This document shows positions 19,489-28,060 of a stretch of 64,000 nucleotides of DNA, in pieces. Within the stretch, counting starts at the first letter, position 1, and every line of letters begins with the position of its first letter. The translations under genes and the position numbers were made by a program. The notes under the pieces were generated by a model. It was not told the DNA's origin and did no database searches. It saw nothing but the letters and a program-made list of their open reading frames with translations. Source of the DNA: Pseudoxanthomonas koreensis. GTDB lineage: Bacteria; Pseudomonadota; Gammaproteobacteria; Xanthomonadales; Xanthomonadaceae. The stretch is from assembly GCF_010093225.1 (NCBI RefSeq), contig NZ_PDWM01000001.1:124001-188000 (forward strand), in the 5' to 3' direction.

Positions 19489-22400
19489 TCAGGCCGCGCC
19501 TGCCAGGCGCGCGGCCTCCTCCAGGTCCACGCTGACCAGGCGCGACACGCCCGGTTCGCGCATGGTCACGCCGGAGAGCTGGTGCGCGGCCTCCATCGTC
19601 GCCTTGTTGTGGCTGACGAACAGGAACTGCACCTTCTCGCTCATCTCCTTGACCATGCCGGTGAAGCGGCCGACGTTGGCCTCGTCCAGCGGCGCGTCGA
19701 CCTCGTCGAGCAGGCAGAACGGCGCCGGGTTGAGCTGGAAGATGGCGAACACCAGCGCCACCGCGGTCATCGCCTTCTCGCCGCCGGACAGCAGCGAGAT
19801 GTTGGACACGCGCTTGCCCGGCGGCCGCGCCATGATCGCCACGCCGGTGTCGAGCAGGTCCTCGCCGGTGAGTTCCAGGTAGGCGTGGCCGCCACCGAAC
19901 AGGCGCGGATACAGCTGCTGGATGCCGGAATTGACCCGGTCGAAGGTGTCCTTGAAGCGGCCGCGGGTCTCGCGGTCGATCTTGCGGATCGCCTCTTCCA
20001 GGGTTTCCAGCGCGGTGGTCAGGTCGGTGTCCTGCGCGTCCAGGTACTGTTTGCGCTGCTCGGCCTCGCCGCATTCGTGGATCGCGGCCAGGTTGACCGG
20101 CTCCAGCCGGCGCATGCGGCCGTCGATCTGGCCCACCGCCTGCTCCCATTCGCGCACGTCGGCGACCTCGGGCAGGGTGTTGACCACGTCGTCCATGACC
20201 AGGCCCTCGGCGACGATGGCCTGGACCAGCTGCTCGGCCTTCAGCGCCAGCGCCTGCTGGTCCAGGCGGCGCTGGGAGATGCGCTCGCGCTGGGCCAGCG
20301 ACTGCTCGTCGCGCTGGTGGCGGGTCTGCTCGAAGCCGCGCAGTTCGTTGTCGATGCCTTCCAGCAGCGAACGCGCCTCGGCCAGTGCGCGGTCGGCGCG
20401 CACGCGCTCGGCCAGCGCGGCCTGGTGTTCGGATTCCAGCGCCTGCACCGGCGAATCGCCGGTGCTCAGCTGCGCGGCCAGTTCGCCCAGGCGCGAATCC
20501 AGCTGCCCACGCTGGGAATCCATGCGCTGCAGCGACTGGGTCAGCGAGGCGATCTGGGTGCGCTGCGATTCCAGGCCCAGGGCCAGGGCGTGGCTCGCGT
20601 CGCGGCTGGCGCGGGCGGCGTCGCGGGCCAGGTCGCGGGCCTCGGTGCGCTGGCGGCGCTCGGACTCCAGCGCCTGCCGCGCGGTTTCCAGGTCGCCCAT
20701 GCTGGTGACGGCGTCCTCGAGCCGCGAACGCGCCTCGCGGGCCTGCTCGCGGCTGTTGTCCAGGGTCTGGACCAGCTGCGCCACTTCGTTCTCGATCCGC
20801 TCGATGCGCTGGCGCGCGGTGTCCATGCGGCCCTGCTGGCTCTGCAGCTGGCCGGCCAGTTCGGAGACGCTGCGGTGGGCCATGTACAGCTGGCGCTGCG
20901 CATCCTCGCGCTGCTGCTCGGCGGCCAGCAACTGGTCGCGCAGGTGGACCAGGCGTTCCTCCAGCGTCGCTTCGCGCTGCTGCAGCTCCTCGATGCCGGC
21001 GCGCAGCGCCTGGATCTCGCGCTCGCGCAGCAGCGCGCCCTGCTTCGCCGCGCCCTGCCGCGACACCCGCACCCAGCCGTCGCCCAGGCGTTCGCCGCCG
21101 CGGGTGATGATCGAATCGCCCTCGCCCAGCTGCGGCAACAGGCGCCGCGCTTCGGCCAGGTCCTCGGCCGCGTGCAGTCGGGCGAGCAGGCGGCGCACCG
21201 CCAGCGGACCGCGGACCTTGGCCGCCAGCGAGGTCGGCGCGAACGCGGCATCGCCGGCTTCGTCGGAGACCAGCGCGATGCGGCCTTCGCCGAGGTCGGC
21301 CAGCGCTTCCACCAGGGTCTCCGGGGCCTCCACCAGCACGCCTTCGATCAGCTGGCCCAGCGCGCTTTCGACCGCGTTCTCCCAGCCGTCCTCGACGGTG
21401 AGCTTTTCGCCCACGCGCGCGCCCGAATCCAGCCCGCGCGCCTTCAGCCACGCCAGCGCCGCGCCCTGCTCCTGGCCGAGCGCGGCCTGCTGCAGGGTTT
21501 CCAGCGAGGACAGGCGGCCGCGTGCGGCCTGCGCCTGCTTGCGCACCTCGGCCAGTTCGCCCTGCGCGGTGCGCTGCTGTTCCTGTAGCGCGGACACGCC
21601 CTGCTTGCGCGCGTCCAGCTGTTCGTTGAGTCCGTCCAGCGCGGCCTTCTGGGTTTCGTGCTGGATCTGCGCCTGTTCGAAGGCCCCGGCCAGCGCCTCC
21701 AGGTCCAGGCCGGTGCGTTCGGATGCCAGCGCCTCGCGGCGGCGCTCGGCTTCCAGCGCCTGCCGATCCAGGTAGTCGACGCGGGTGCGCTCGACTTCGC
21801 CGGCGCGCGAGGCCTCGGCCGATTCACGGCCGTGGGTTTCCCAGCGCTGCTGCCAGTCGGCCAGCGCGGCCTCGGCTTCGCGCAGGGCTTCCTGCTTGAA
21901 CACGTCGTCCTCGCGCAGCTGCTCCAGGCGCGGTTCGGCGTCCTCGACCGAGGCACGCAGCGTTTCCAGCTTCTGCCGGTCGTCGCCGATGTGCTGGTCC
22001 AGTTCGCCCAGCGCGCTGGCGGCTTCGTCGCGGGCCTGGTTGAGGCGGCTGGCCAGTTCGCGCTGGTGCTGGATCTGCTGTTCGATCCGGGCAAGCACGC
22101 CGCCGACCTGGTAGACGCCGGCCTGGGCGGTGTTGAGCGCCTCGGCCGCTTCCTCGCGGCGCACGCGGCCGGTCTCGATCTCGCGCTCGGCCTCGCGCTG
22201 GCCGGCGATGATCTGTTCGAGTTTCGTCTCCTCCTGCGCCAGCCGTTCGCGCAGGCCCTGCAGTTGCACGTCCAGGGCACGGAACTGCAGCGCCTTCCAC
22301 TCCGCGTCCTTGACCTTGCGCTCGGCCTGCAGCGCCTGGTACTGCTCGGCCTGGCGGGCCTGGCGGCGCAGGTGCTCGAGCTGCTTGTCGACCTCCTCGC

Positions 22401-22992
22401 GCAGGTCGTTGAGGCGGTCCAGGTTCTCGCGGGTGTGCCGGATGCGGGTCTCGGTCTCCTTGCGCCGCTCCTTGTACTTGGAGATGCCGGCGGCCTCTTC
22501 CAGGTAGATGCGCAGGTCCTCGGGCCGGGCCTCGATGATCTGGCTGATCATGCCCTGCTCGATGATCGAGTAGCTGCGCGGGCCCAGGCCGGTGCCGAGG
22601 AACAGGTCGGTGATGTCCTTGCGCCGGCACTTGGTGCCGTTGAGGTAGTACTGGCTCTGGCCGTCGCGGCTGACCGTGCGCTTGACCGAGATTTCGTTGA
22701 ACGCGGCGAATTCGCCGGCGATTGCGTGGTCGGAGTTGTCGAAGACCAGTTCGACCGTGGCCATCGACACCGGCTTGCGCGCGGCCGAGCCGGAGAAGAT
22801 CACGTCGGTCAGCGAGTCGCCGCGCAGGCGGCTGGCCGAGCTTTCGCCCATCACCCAGCGCACCGCGTCGATGATGTTGGACTTGCCGCAGCCGTTGGGG
22901 CCGACCACGCCGGTCATGTTGGTCGGCAGGTGCAGCGTGGTGGGGTCGACGAAGGACTTGAATCCGGACAGCTTGATCGTGGACAGGCGCAT
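19489..22992 (-). CDS. smc: Chromosome segregation ATPase SMC
   Basis: The protein has 1167 residues and is the core of the bacterial condensin, working with ScpA/ScpB. The N-terminal head has Walker A GPNGCGKSNIIDAVRW at residues 31-46. Long coiled coils flank a hinge near residues 515-620 (GARVGEKLTVEDGWENAVES). The C-terminal head has the signature LLSGGEKAMTAVALVFAIF and Walker B PFCLLDEVDAPLDEANVGRF. The start ATG 22992 gives MRLSTIKLSGFKSF, the standard SMC N-terminus. It leads the smc-zipA-ligA-epmA run. The region 22993-23245 is a spacer with divergent promoters but no clear consensus sites. Confidence 0.97.
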   Translation of the reverse strand: MRLSTIKLSGFKSFVDPTTLHLPTNMTGVVGPNGCGKSNIIDAVRWVMGESSASRLRGDSLTDVIFSGSAARKPVSMATVELVFDNSDHAIAGEFAAFNEISVKRTVSRDGQSQYYLNGTKCRRKDITDLFLGTGLGPRSYSIIEQGMISQIIEARPEDLRIYLEEAAGISKYKERRKETETRIRHTRENLDRLNDLREEVDKQLEHLRRQARQAEQYQALQAERKVKDAEWKALQFRALDVQLQGLRERLAQEETKLEQIIAGQREAEREIETGRVRREEAAEALNTAQAGVYQVGGVLARIEQQIQHQRELASRLNQARDEAASALGELDQHIGDDRQKLETLRASVEDAEPRLEQLREDDVFKQEALREAEAALADWQQRWETHGRESAEASRAGEVERTRVDYLDRQALEAERRREALASERTGLDLEALAGAFEQAQIQHETQKAALDGLNEQLDARKQGVSALQEQQRTAQGELAEVRKQAQAARGRLSSLETLQQAALGQEQGAALAWLKARGLDSGARVGEKLTVEDGWENAVESALGQLIEGVLVEAPETLVEALADLGEGRIALVSDEAGDAAFAPTSLAAKVRGPLAVRRLLARLHAAEDLAEARRLLPQLGEGDSIITRGGERLGDGWVRVSRQGAAKQGALLREREIQALRAGIEELQQREATLEERLVHLRDQLLAAEQQREDAQRQLYMAHRSVSELAGQLQSQQGRMDTARQRIERIENEVAQLVQTLDNSREQAREARSRLEDAVTSMGDLETARQALESERRQRTEARDLARDAARASRDASHALALGLESQRTQIASLTQSLQRMDSQRGQLDSRLGELAAQLSTGDSPVQALESEHQAALAERVRADRALAEARSLLEGIDNELRGFEQTRHQRDEQSLAQRERISQRRLDQQALALKAEQLVQAIVAEGLVMDDVVNTLPEVADVREWEQAVGQIDGRMRRLEPVNLAAIHECGEAEQRKQYLDAQDTDLTTALETLEEAIRKIDRETRGRFKDTFDRVNSGIQQLYPRLFGGGHAYLELTGEDLLDTGVAIMARPPGKRVSNISLLSGGEKAMTAVALVFAIFQLNPAPFCLLDEVDAPLDEANVGRFTGMVKEMSEKVQFLFVSHNKATMEAAHQLSGVTMREPGVSRLVSVDLEEAARLAGAA

Positions 22993-23245
22993 GCGGCGGT
23001 CGATTCCCGGGTGTTGCGGCGCGATGCGCCACCGGAGTGATGTGGTTTATCCGGAATTCGCTCCAAGTGATTGATCCACAAGGTCGAACACGCCCGGATT
23101 CTGGATTGTGACCGTGCAGTATAGCCGGCATGGCCGGCCCTCCCGCAGGCCTGGCCCAGCCGCAGCCATGCACCGGACTTGATCGGGATCAGGGGACGTT
23201 GCCGGGGCGCTGCCTAGACTGGCCGCTCTCACAGGGAGGATGGAC

Positions 23246-24481
23246 ATGGAACATGACGTCGCCATCGTCGGCGCGGGCCCGGTCGGCCTGTGCCTGGCCC
23301 GGGCCCTGGCCCTGCAGGGACGGCGCGTGGCGCTGGTCGAGCGGCAACCGGCGGCGGCACTGGCCGAGCCGGCCTTCGACGGGCGCGAGATCGCCCTGAC
23401 CCACGGCTCGACCCGGCTGCTGCGCGAGCTGGGCGTGTGGGCGCACATCCCCGCCGCGCAGGTGTTCCCGCTGCGCAGCGCGCGGGTGATGGACCGCGAT
23501 CTCGCCCATGAACTGAGGGTCGCGCCGCGCCGCGGCGACGGCGACCGGCTCGGCAGCCTGGTCGCCAACCACCTGATCCGGCGCGCGGCCTGGCTGGCGG
23601 TGCAGGACACCCCGGGCATCGACCTGCACGCGGAGGCGCGCATCCAGTCCGTGCACGCCGGTGCCGACGAGGCGCGGCTGCAGCTGCAGGACGGCACCAC
23701 GATCCGCGCCCGGCTGCTGGTCGCCGCCGACAGTCGCTTCTCCGAGACCCGCCGCGCGCTGGGTATCGATGCGGACCTGCACGACTTCGGCAAGAGCATG
23801 CTGGTCTGCCGCGTGCGCCACGAGCTGCCGCACGGCCACACCGCCTGGGAGTGGTTCGGCCTGGGCCAGACCCTGGCCCTGCTGCCGCTGGAGGAAAACC
23901 TGGCCGGCGCAGTGGTCACCCTGCCCGGCGAACAGGCGCGGCAGCTGGCCGAGCTGGACGAGGCCGCCTTCGGCGCGGAGCTCGAACGCCGCTACGGCGG
24001 CCGCCTGGGCAAGGTCGAACTGGCCGGTAGCCGCCACGTCTACCCGCTGGTGGCGACCTGGGCGCGGCGCTTCCCGGGCCCGCGCCTGGCGCTGGCCGGG
24101 GATGCGGCGGTGGGCATGCACCCGGTGACCGCGCACGGCTTCAACCTGGGCCTGGCCAGCGTCGAACGTCTGGCCGACCTGTCCGCGATCGCCGCGCGCC
24201 AGGGGCGCGACCTGGGCGATCCGTTCCTGCTGGCGCGCTACGAGCGCCGCCACCGTCGCGGCAGCTGGCCGCTGTTCCAGGCCACCCGCGCCATCGTCGG
24301 CCTGTACACCGACGAACGCCTGCCGGCGCGCTGGCTGCGCGGCGCCGCGTTGCGGGCGAGTGCGGCGCTCACCCCGTTCCAGCGGATCGTCGCAGCCGGG
24401 CTCACCGACGCCGGGCCAGTCGACCCGACCCCGCTGCAGCGGCTGCGCACGGGGCTGGAGGCGCTGCGCCCAGGCCCGTAG
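23246..24481 (+). CDS. FAD-dependent hydroxylase, UbiH/UbiF/Coq6 family
   Basis: The protein has 411 residues. It matches the class A flavin monooxygenases that hydroxylate the ubiquinone ring. The FAD-binding Rossmann motif is VAIVGAGPVGLCLA at residues 5-18, the mid-domain has LLVAADSRFSETRR, and the second FAD motif is LALAGDAAVGMHPVTAHGFN. Which ring carbon it hydroxylates cannot be told from sequence; UbiM-like (C6-type) activity is possible. The ribosome site AGGGAGG fits ATG 23246 better than ATG 23240. The stop codon TAG is supplied by the GTAG head of the following repeat. Confidence 0.83.
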   Translation: MEHDVAIVGAGPVGLCLARALALQGRRVALVERQPAAALAEPAFDGREIALTHGSTRLLRELGVWAHIPAAQVFPLRSARVMDRDLAHELRVAPRRGDGDRLGSLVANHLIRRAAWLAVQDTPGIDLHAEARIQSVHAGADEARLQLQDGTTIRARLLVAADSRFSETRRALGIDADLHDFGKSMLVCRVRHELPHGHTAWEWFGLGQTLALLPLEENLAGAVVTLPGEQARQLAELDEAAFGAELERRYGGRLGKVELAGSRHVYPLVATWARRFPGPRLALAGDAAVGMHPVTAHGFNLGLASVERLADLSAIAARQGRDLGDPFLLARYERRHRRGSWPLFQATRAIVGLYTDERLPARWLRGAALRASAALTPFQRIVAAGLTDAGPVDPTPLQRLRTGLEALRPGP

Positions 24482-24503
24482 AGCCGGGCTTGCCCGGCTG
24501 CCC
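24477..24503. repeat. Single GTAG-type REP hairpin at the end of the hydroxylase gene
   Basis: CGTAGAGCCGGGCTTGCCCG and the following GCTGCCC form one stem-loop (GAGCCGGGC, TT, GCCCGGCTG). The TAG in its head is the stop codon of the upstream gene. It lies between convergent genes and may help end transcription. Confidence 0.8.
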
Positions 24504-24512
24504 CGCTCTGGA

Positions 24513-26774
24513 TCAGGCCAGCCTGGCCGCGGCTTCGACGATGTCGTCCTCGCCGGGGATCACCAGGAATGCGGCCCCGGCCAGCGGCGTGTAGGTGTCG
24601 GCGCCGACCACGCGGCCGAACGGGCGGCTGCCGAAGCCACCCTCTGCGATCGCGGTGATCACGCCCTCGCCCACCCCCGCGCTGCGCCGGCCTTCGTCCA
24701 CCACCAGGATCCGCTTCGCGCTGCGCGCCTGGCCGACGATGAAGTCCTCGTCGAGCGGCACCAGCCAGCGCAGGTCGACCACGCGCACCTTCCAGCCGTG
24801 CGCGGCCTCGATCCGGCGCGCGGCGCGCAGGCTCATCGGCACGCCGTTGCCGTAGGTGAACACCACCAGGTCGTCGTTGCCTTCGCCGTACACGCGCCCC
24901 TCGCCCAGCGCCATCGCCAGTCCCTGCTCCGGGTACGGAAACAGCCACTGGCCGTCGCCGCTTTCGTGCAGGTCCTTGGTCATGTACAGCGCGATCGGCT
25001 CCAGGAACACCGCCACCCGGCCGTCCACCTTCGCCAGCGCCGCCAGCGTGCGCAGCATCGCCACCGCATCGTCGCCGCGCGACGGGCAGCCGACCACGAT
25101 GCCGGGGATGTCGCGCAACGCGGTGATCGAGTTGTCGTTGTGAAAATGGCCACCAAAGCCGCGCTGGTAGCCCAGCCCGGCGATCCGCACCAGCATCGGG
25201 TTGCGGTACTGGTCGTTGCTGAAGAACTGCAGGCTGGCGGCCTCACCGCGGATCTGGTCGCAGGCGTTGTGGAAGTACGCCAGGTACTGGATCTCCGGCA
25301 GCGGCAGCATGCCCATGTTGGCGTAACCCTGGGCCAGGCCCAGGATCATGGTCTCGTCGAGCAGCGTGTTGAACACGCGCGCGCCCTTGAACGCCTTCTG
25401 CAGGCCCTTGGTGACCGTGTAGACGCCGCCCTTCTGCGCCACGTCCTCGCCGAACAGCAGGGTCTCCGGATACTTGGCCATCAGCTCGTGCAGGGCCTGG
25501 TTGATCTGGATCGCCAGGTGGCGCGGGACCTGCCTCTCCGGCAGTTTTTCCTCGCCACCGAACGCGGCTGCGCGCGCGGCGGCGGGCGCCGGGCGCGCAG
25601 CCTCGGCCGCCACCGCGGCGGGCGTGTACGGCGCCAGCGGAGCGACCACCTCGGCCAAGGTCGCCAGCCGCGGCCGGCGATCCGCGTTCTCAGCGGCGGC
25701 GAAGCAGCGCTTCCGGGTGTCCTCGTACAGCGCGAGCAGTCCGTCGGCGTCCATCAGTCCCGATTCCAGCGCGATCGCCGCGCTGCGCAGCAACGGGTCG
25801 GTCGCCTCCACCGCGCACAGCTCCTCGATGCTGCGCCATTCGATCTCAAAGTCGGTGCCGGCGTGGCCCATGATCCGGGTCGTGCGCAGGTGCAGGAAGG
25901 TGGGCCGCCGGGTGCGCCGGCAATGCTCCACCGCCGCCTGCACCTGGCCGTAGCCCGCGGCCAGGTCCAGGCCGTCGGCATGGAAATAGTCGAGGTCCGG
26001 ACGGCTGCGGAAGTTGCGCCCGATCCAGCCGTCAGGGGTCTTCACCGAGATGCCGATGCCGTTGTCCTCGCAGACGAACAGCACCGGCGCCGGCAGGCCC
26101 TGGTAGGCGGTCCAGGCCGCGGCATTGAACGCGGTCTGCGCGGTGGCATGGTTGCTGGAGGCGTCGCCGAAGGAACAGATGGCGATGCTGTCGGCCGGCA
26201 CCGGCAGGACGTGGCCGATGCGCCGCGCCTGTTCGATAGCCACCGCCGTGCCCAGTGCCTTGGGCAGGTGGGAAGCAATCGTCGAAGTCTGCGGCAGCAC
26301 CCACAGCGGCTTGCTGCCCCAGACCTTGTGGCGGCCGCCGGAAGCGGGATCCTCGGCGCTGGCGGCGAAGCTCAGTGCCGAATCCATCACCGGGTCCATG
26401 CCGGGAAGCTTGCGGAAGCGCTCGGCCATGAAGCCGCCGCTGCGGTAGTGCAGGAACGCCGGGTCGGTATGCCGCGCCAGCCGCGCCACCATCGCATTGC
26501 CTTCGTGGCCGCTGCTGCCGATGGTGTAGAAGACCTTGTTCTGCACCCGCAGCACGCGCGCCATCAGGTCCAGGTGGCGGCTGACCAGCTGCGATTCGAG
26601 CAGTTCGCGGAAGCCGCGCGCGTCCAGCGCACTGCCCGGCAGGACCGGGGCGTCTTCGCGCGGCCGCGGCGCCGGCGTGCCGCGCCAGGCGCGCACGAAC
26701 TCGCTGAAGTTGCGGTCGCAGATCTCGGCGCGGTTGATGCCGCGCTTCCAGGCGGGGATGGTGGCAGCGTTCAT
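24513..26774 (-). CDS. 2-oxo acid dehydrogenase E1, alpha and beta subunits fused
   Basis: The protein has 753 residues. The N-terminal half is an E1 alpha subunit (VLRVQNKVFYTIGSSGHEGN, then the thiamine diphosphate site GDASSNHATAQTAFN...FVCEDNGIGIS). An Ala/Pro linker near residue 375-400 leads into the E1 beta subunit (INQALHELMAKYPETLLFGE, GGVYTVTKGLQKAFK, RILVVDEGRRSAGVGEGV). Such fused E1 proteins oxidise branched-chain or related 2-oxo acids. No E2 or E3 gene is nearby, so the partner is elsewhere or shared. The start ATG 26774 is chosen because the upstream 53 codons are low-complexity and unlike E1. It lies 28 bp behind a GST gene on the same strand. Confidence 0.88.
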   Translation of the reverse strand: MNAATIPAWKRGINRAEICDRNFSEFVRAWRGTPAPRPREDAPVLPGSALDARGFRELLESQLVSRHLDLMARVLRVQNKVFYTIGSSGHEGNAMVARLARHTDPAFLHYRSGGFMAERFRKLPGMDPVMDSALSFAASAEDPASGGRHKVWGSKPLWVLPQTSTIASHLPKALGTAVAIEQARRIGHVLPVPADSIAICSFGDASSNHATAQTAFNAAAWTAYQGLPAPVLFVCEDNGIGISVKTPDGWIGRNFRSRPDLDYFHADGLDLAAGYGQVQAAVEHCRRTRRPTFLHLRTTRIMGHAGTDFEIEWRSIEELCAVEATDPLLRSAAIALESGLMDADGLLALYEDTRKRCFAAAENADRRPRLATLAEVVAPLAPYTPAAVAAEAARPAPAAARAAAFGGEEKLPERQVPRHLAIQINQALHELMAKYPETLLFGEDVAQKGGVYTVTKGLQKAFKGARVFNTLLDETMILGLAQGYANMGMLPLPEIQYLAYFHNACDQIRGEAASLQFFSNDQYRNPMLVRIAGLGYQRGFGGHFHNDNSITALRDIPGIVVGCPSRGDDAVAMLRTLAALAKVDGRVAVFLEPIALYMTKDLHESGDGQWLFPYPEQGLAMALGEGRVYGEGNDDLVVFTYGNGVPMSLRAARRIEAAHGWKVRVVDLRWLVPLDEDFIVGQARSAKRILVVDEGRRSAGVGEGVITAIAEGGFGSRPFGRVVGADTYTPLAGAAFLVIPGEDDIVEAAARLA

Positions 26775-26802
26775 GCGTCGATTCTGGACTATTTCCGGGA
26801 GT

Positions 26803-27444
26803 TCAGTCGGCGAGCGCGAAGCGGGCGACAGCCTCGGCGTCGTTGGCCTGCATCGGCACGAAGCCCGGCGTGGCGCGCACCCGCGCCAGCCAGTCGCCGA
26901 GGCGCGGGTACGCGGCCAGGTCGAAGCCGCCATCGGCGGCGCAATGGGTGTAGGCGAACAGGGCGATGTCGACGATGCCGTACTGCGGCCCGCTGAACCA
27001 GTCCGCCGCCTGCAGGTGCCGCTCCATCACCGCCAATGCCTGGTGGCCGCGCTCGTGCAGGCGCGGCAGCTCGGCGCGGCGCGGCGAGTCGGCCGGTGTC
27101 CAGCCGCGGATGAAGCGCGCCACCGCGACGTACGGCTCGTGGCTGTACTGCTCGAAGAACATCCAGCCCAGCGCCTGCGCCTTCTGCCAGGCGTCGGCCG
27201 GCAGGAAACCGGTGCCCTCGGCCAGCCAGCACAGGATCGCGTTGGACTCGGGCAGGGTGCGGCCATCGTCCAGCTCCAGCAGCGGCACCCGTCCGTTCGG
27301 GTTCTTCGCCAGGAATTCCGGCGTGCGCGTCGCGCCGCGCGGCGCATCGACCTCGTTCCAGCGGTATTCGCGGCCCAACTGCTCCAGCAGCAGCCGCACC
27401 TTGTAGCAGTTGCCGGACATGGACATGCCATGGACGGTGATCAT
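26803..27444 (-). CDS. Glutathione S-transferase family protein
   Basis: The protein has 213 residues. The N-terminal thioredoxin-like domain (MITVHGMSMSGNCYKVRLLL, then NPNGRVPLLELDDGRTLPES) contains the cis-proline and the glutathione gamma-Glu site (ES). The C-terminal all-helical domain includes FSGPQYGIVDIALFAYTH. The catalytic serine or cysteine is probably in SGNCYK. It is a cytosolic conjugating or reducing enzyme of unknown substrate. The start overlaps the stop of the acetyltransferase gene (ATGA). Confidence 0.9.
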   Translation of the reverse strand: MITVHGMSMSGNCYKVRLLLEQLGREYRWNEVDAPRGATRTPEFLAKNPNGRVPLLELDDGRTLPESNAILCWLAEGTGFLPADAWQKAQALGWMFFEQYSHEPYVAVARFIRGWTPADSPRRAELPRLHERGHQALAVMERHLQAADWFSGPQYGIVDIALFAYTHCAADGGFDLAAYPRLGDWLARVRATPGFVPMQANDAEAVARFALAD

Positions 27445-27986
27445 CGCGACGTCTCCCGGTTGATGGTCCATTCGTCGCGCGTCTGGCCCCAGATGTCGAC
27501 CGCCGCATTCTCGTACGGCGCCGGCATGCGTCCTGGTCCGCGGTTGCGCGAACCCAACCGCGCGGCCAGCCGCTGCGATGGCAGGTTGGCCGGATCGATG
27601 CAGTGGATCACCTCGTCCCAGCCCAGGTTGGCGAAGGCCCAGTCGATGGCCGCAGCCGCCGCCTCGCGCGCATAGCCCTTGCCCCAGGCGTCCGGATGCA
27701 ACGACCAGCCCACCTCGTTGCCAGGCCAGCCATCCGGTCGCCACGGCCCGACCTGGCCGAGCCAGAGTCCCGACCCGCGTTCGATCACCGAGAACATGGC
27801 GAAGCCCTGCACCGCCCATGCGCCCGGCATCTGGAGGAATTTGCGCCATGCCGCCGCGCGAGGCTGGTGGCCACCAATGTAGCGGCAGGCCTCCTCGTCG
27901 CCCAGCAATTCGGCGTAGCGGTCGAAGTCCGCCAGTTGCGGGACGCGCAGGAGCAGGCGCCCGGTTTCGATGCTGATGTCCTGCAA
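27441..27986 (-). CDS. GNAT family N-acetyltransferase (RimJ/RimL type)
   Basis: The protein has 181 residues. The pattern ISIETGRLLLRVPQLADFDRYAELLGDEEA opens the RimJ/RimL-like GNAT fold (shown in two parts: ISIETGRLLLRVPQLADFD and the next helix). The acetyl-CoA loop is probably HPDAWGKGYAREAAAAAIDW. The start is TTG 27986, supported by AGGGAGG just upstream; there is no ATG that keeps the family N-terminus. It is translationally coupled to the GST. The substrate is unknown. Confidence 0.83.
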   Translation of the reverse strand: MQDISIETGRLLLRVPQLADFDRYAELLGDEEACRYIGGHQPRAAAWRKFLQMPGAWAVQGFAMFSVIERGSGLWLGQVGPWRPDGWPGNEVGWSLHPDAWGKGYAREAAAAAIDWAFANLGWDEVIHCIDPANLPSQRLAARLGSRNRGPGRMPAPYENAAVDIWGQTRDEWTINRETSR

Positions 27987-28060
27987 GGCCGCCTCCCTGG
28001 GAATCCTGTCCGGCTGCGCACCACCCCATGCGGTGCTTCGCACCACGCCCATTCGGCGCA

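Noticed and set aside
19477-21588. Long open frame antisense to smc
   Set aside because: Shadow of the SMC coiled coil; no domain pattern.
24513-26933. Start of the fused E1 gene at 26933
   Set aside because: The extra 53 residues are Arg/Pro-rich and unlike E1; ATG 26774 fits the family.
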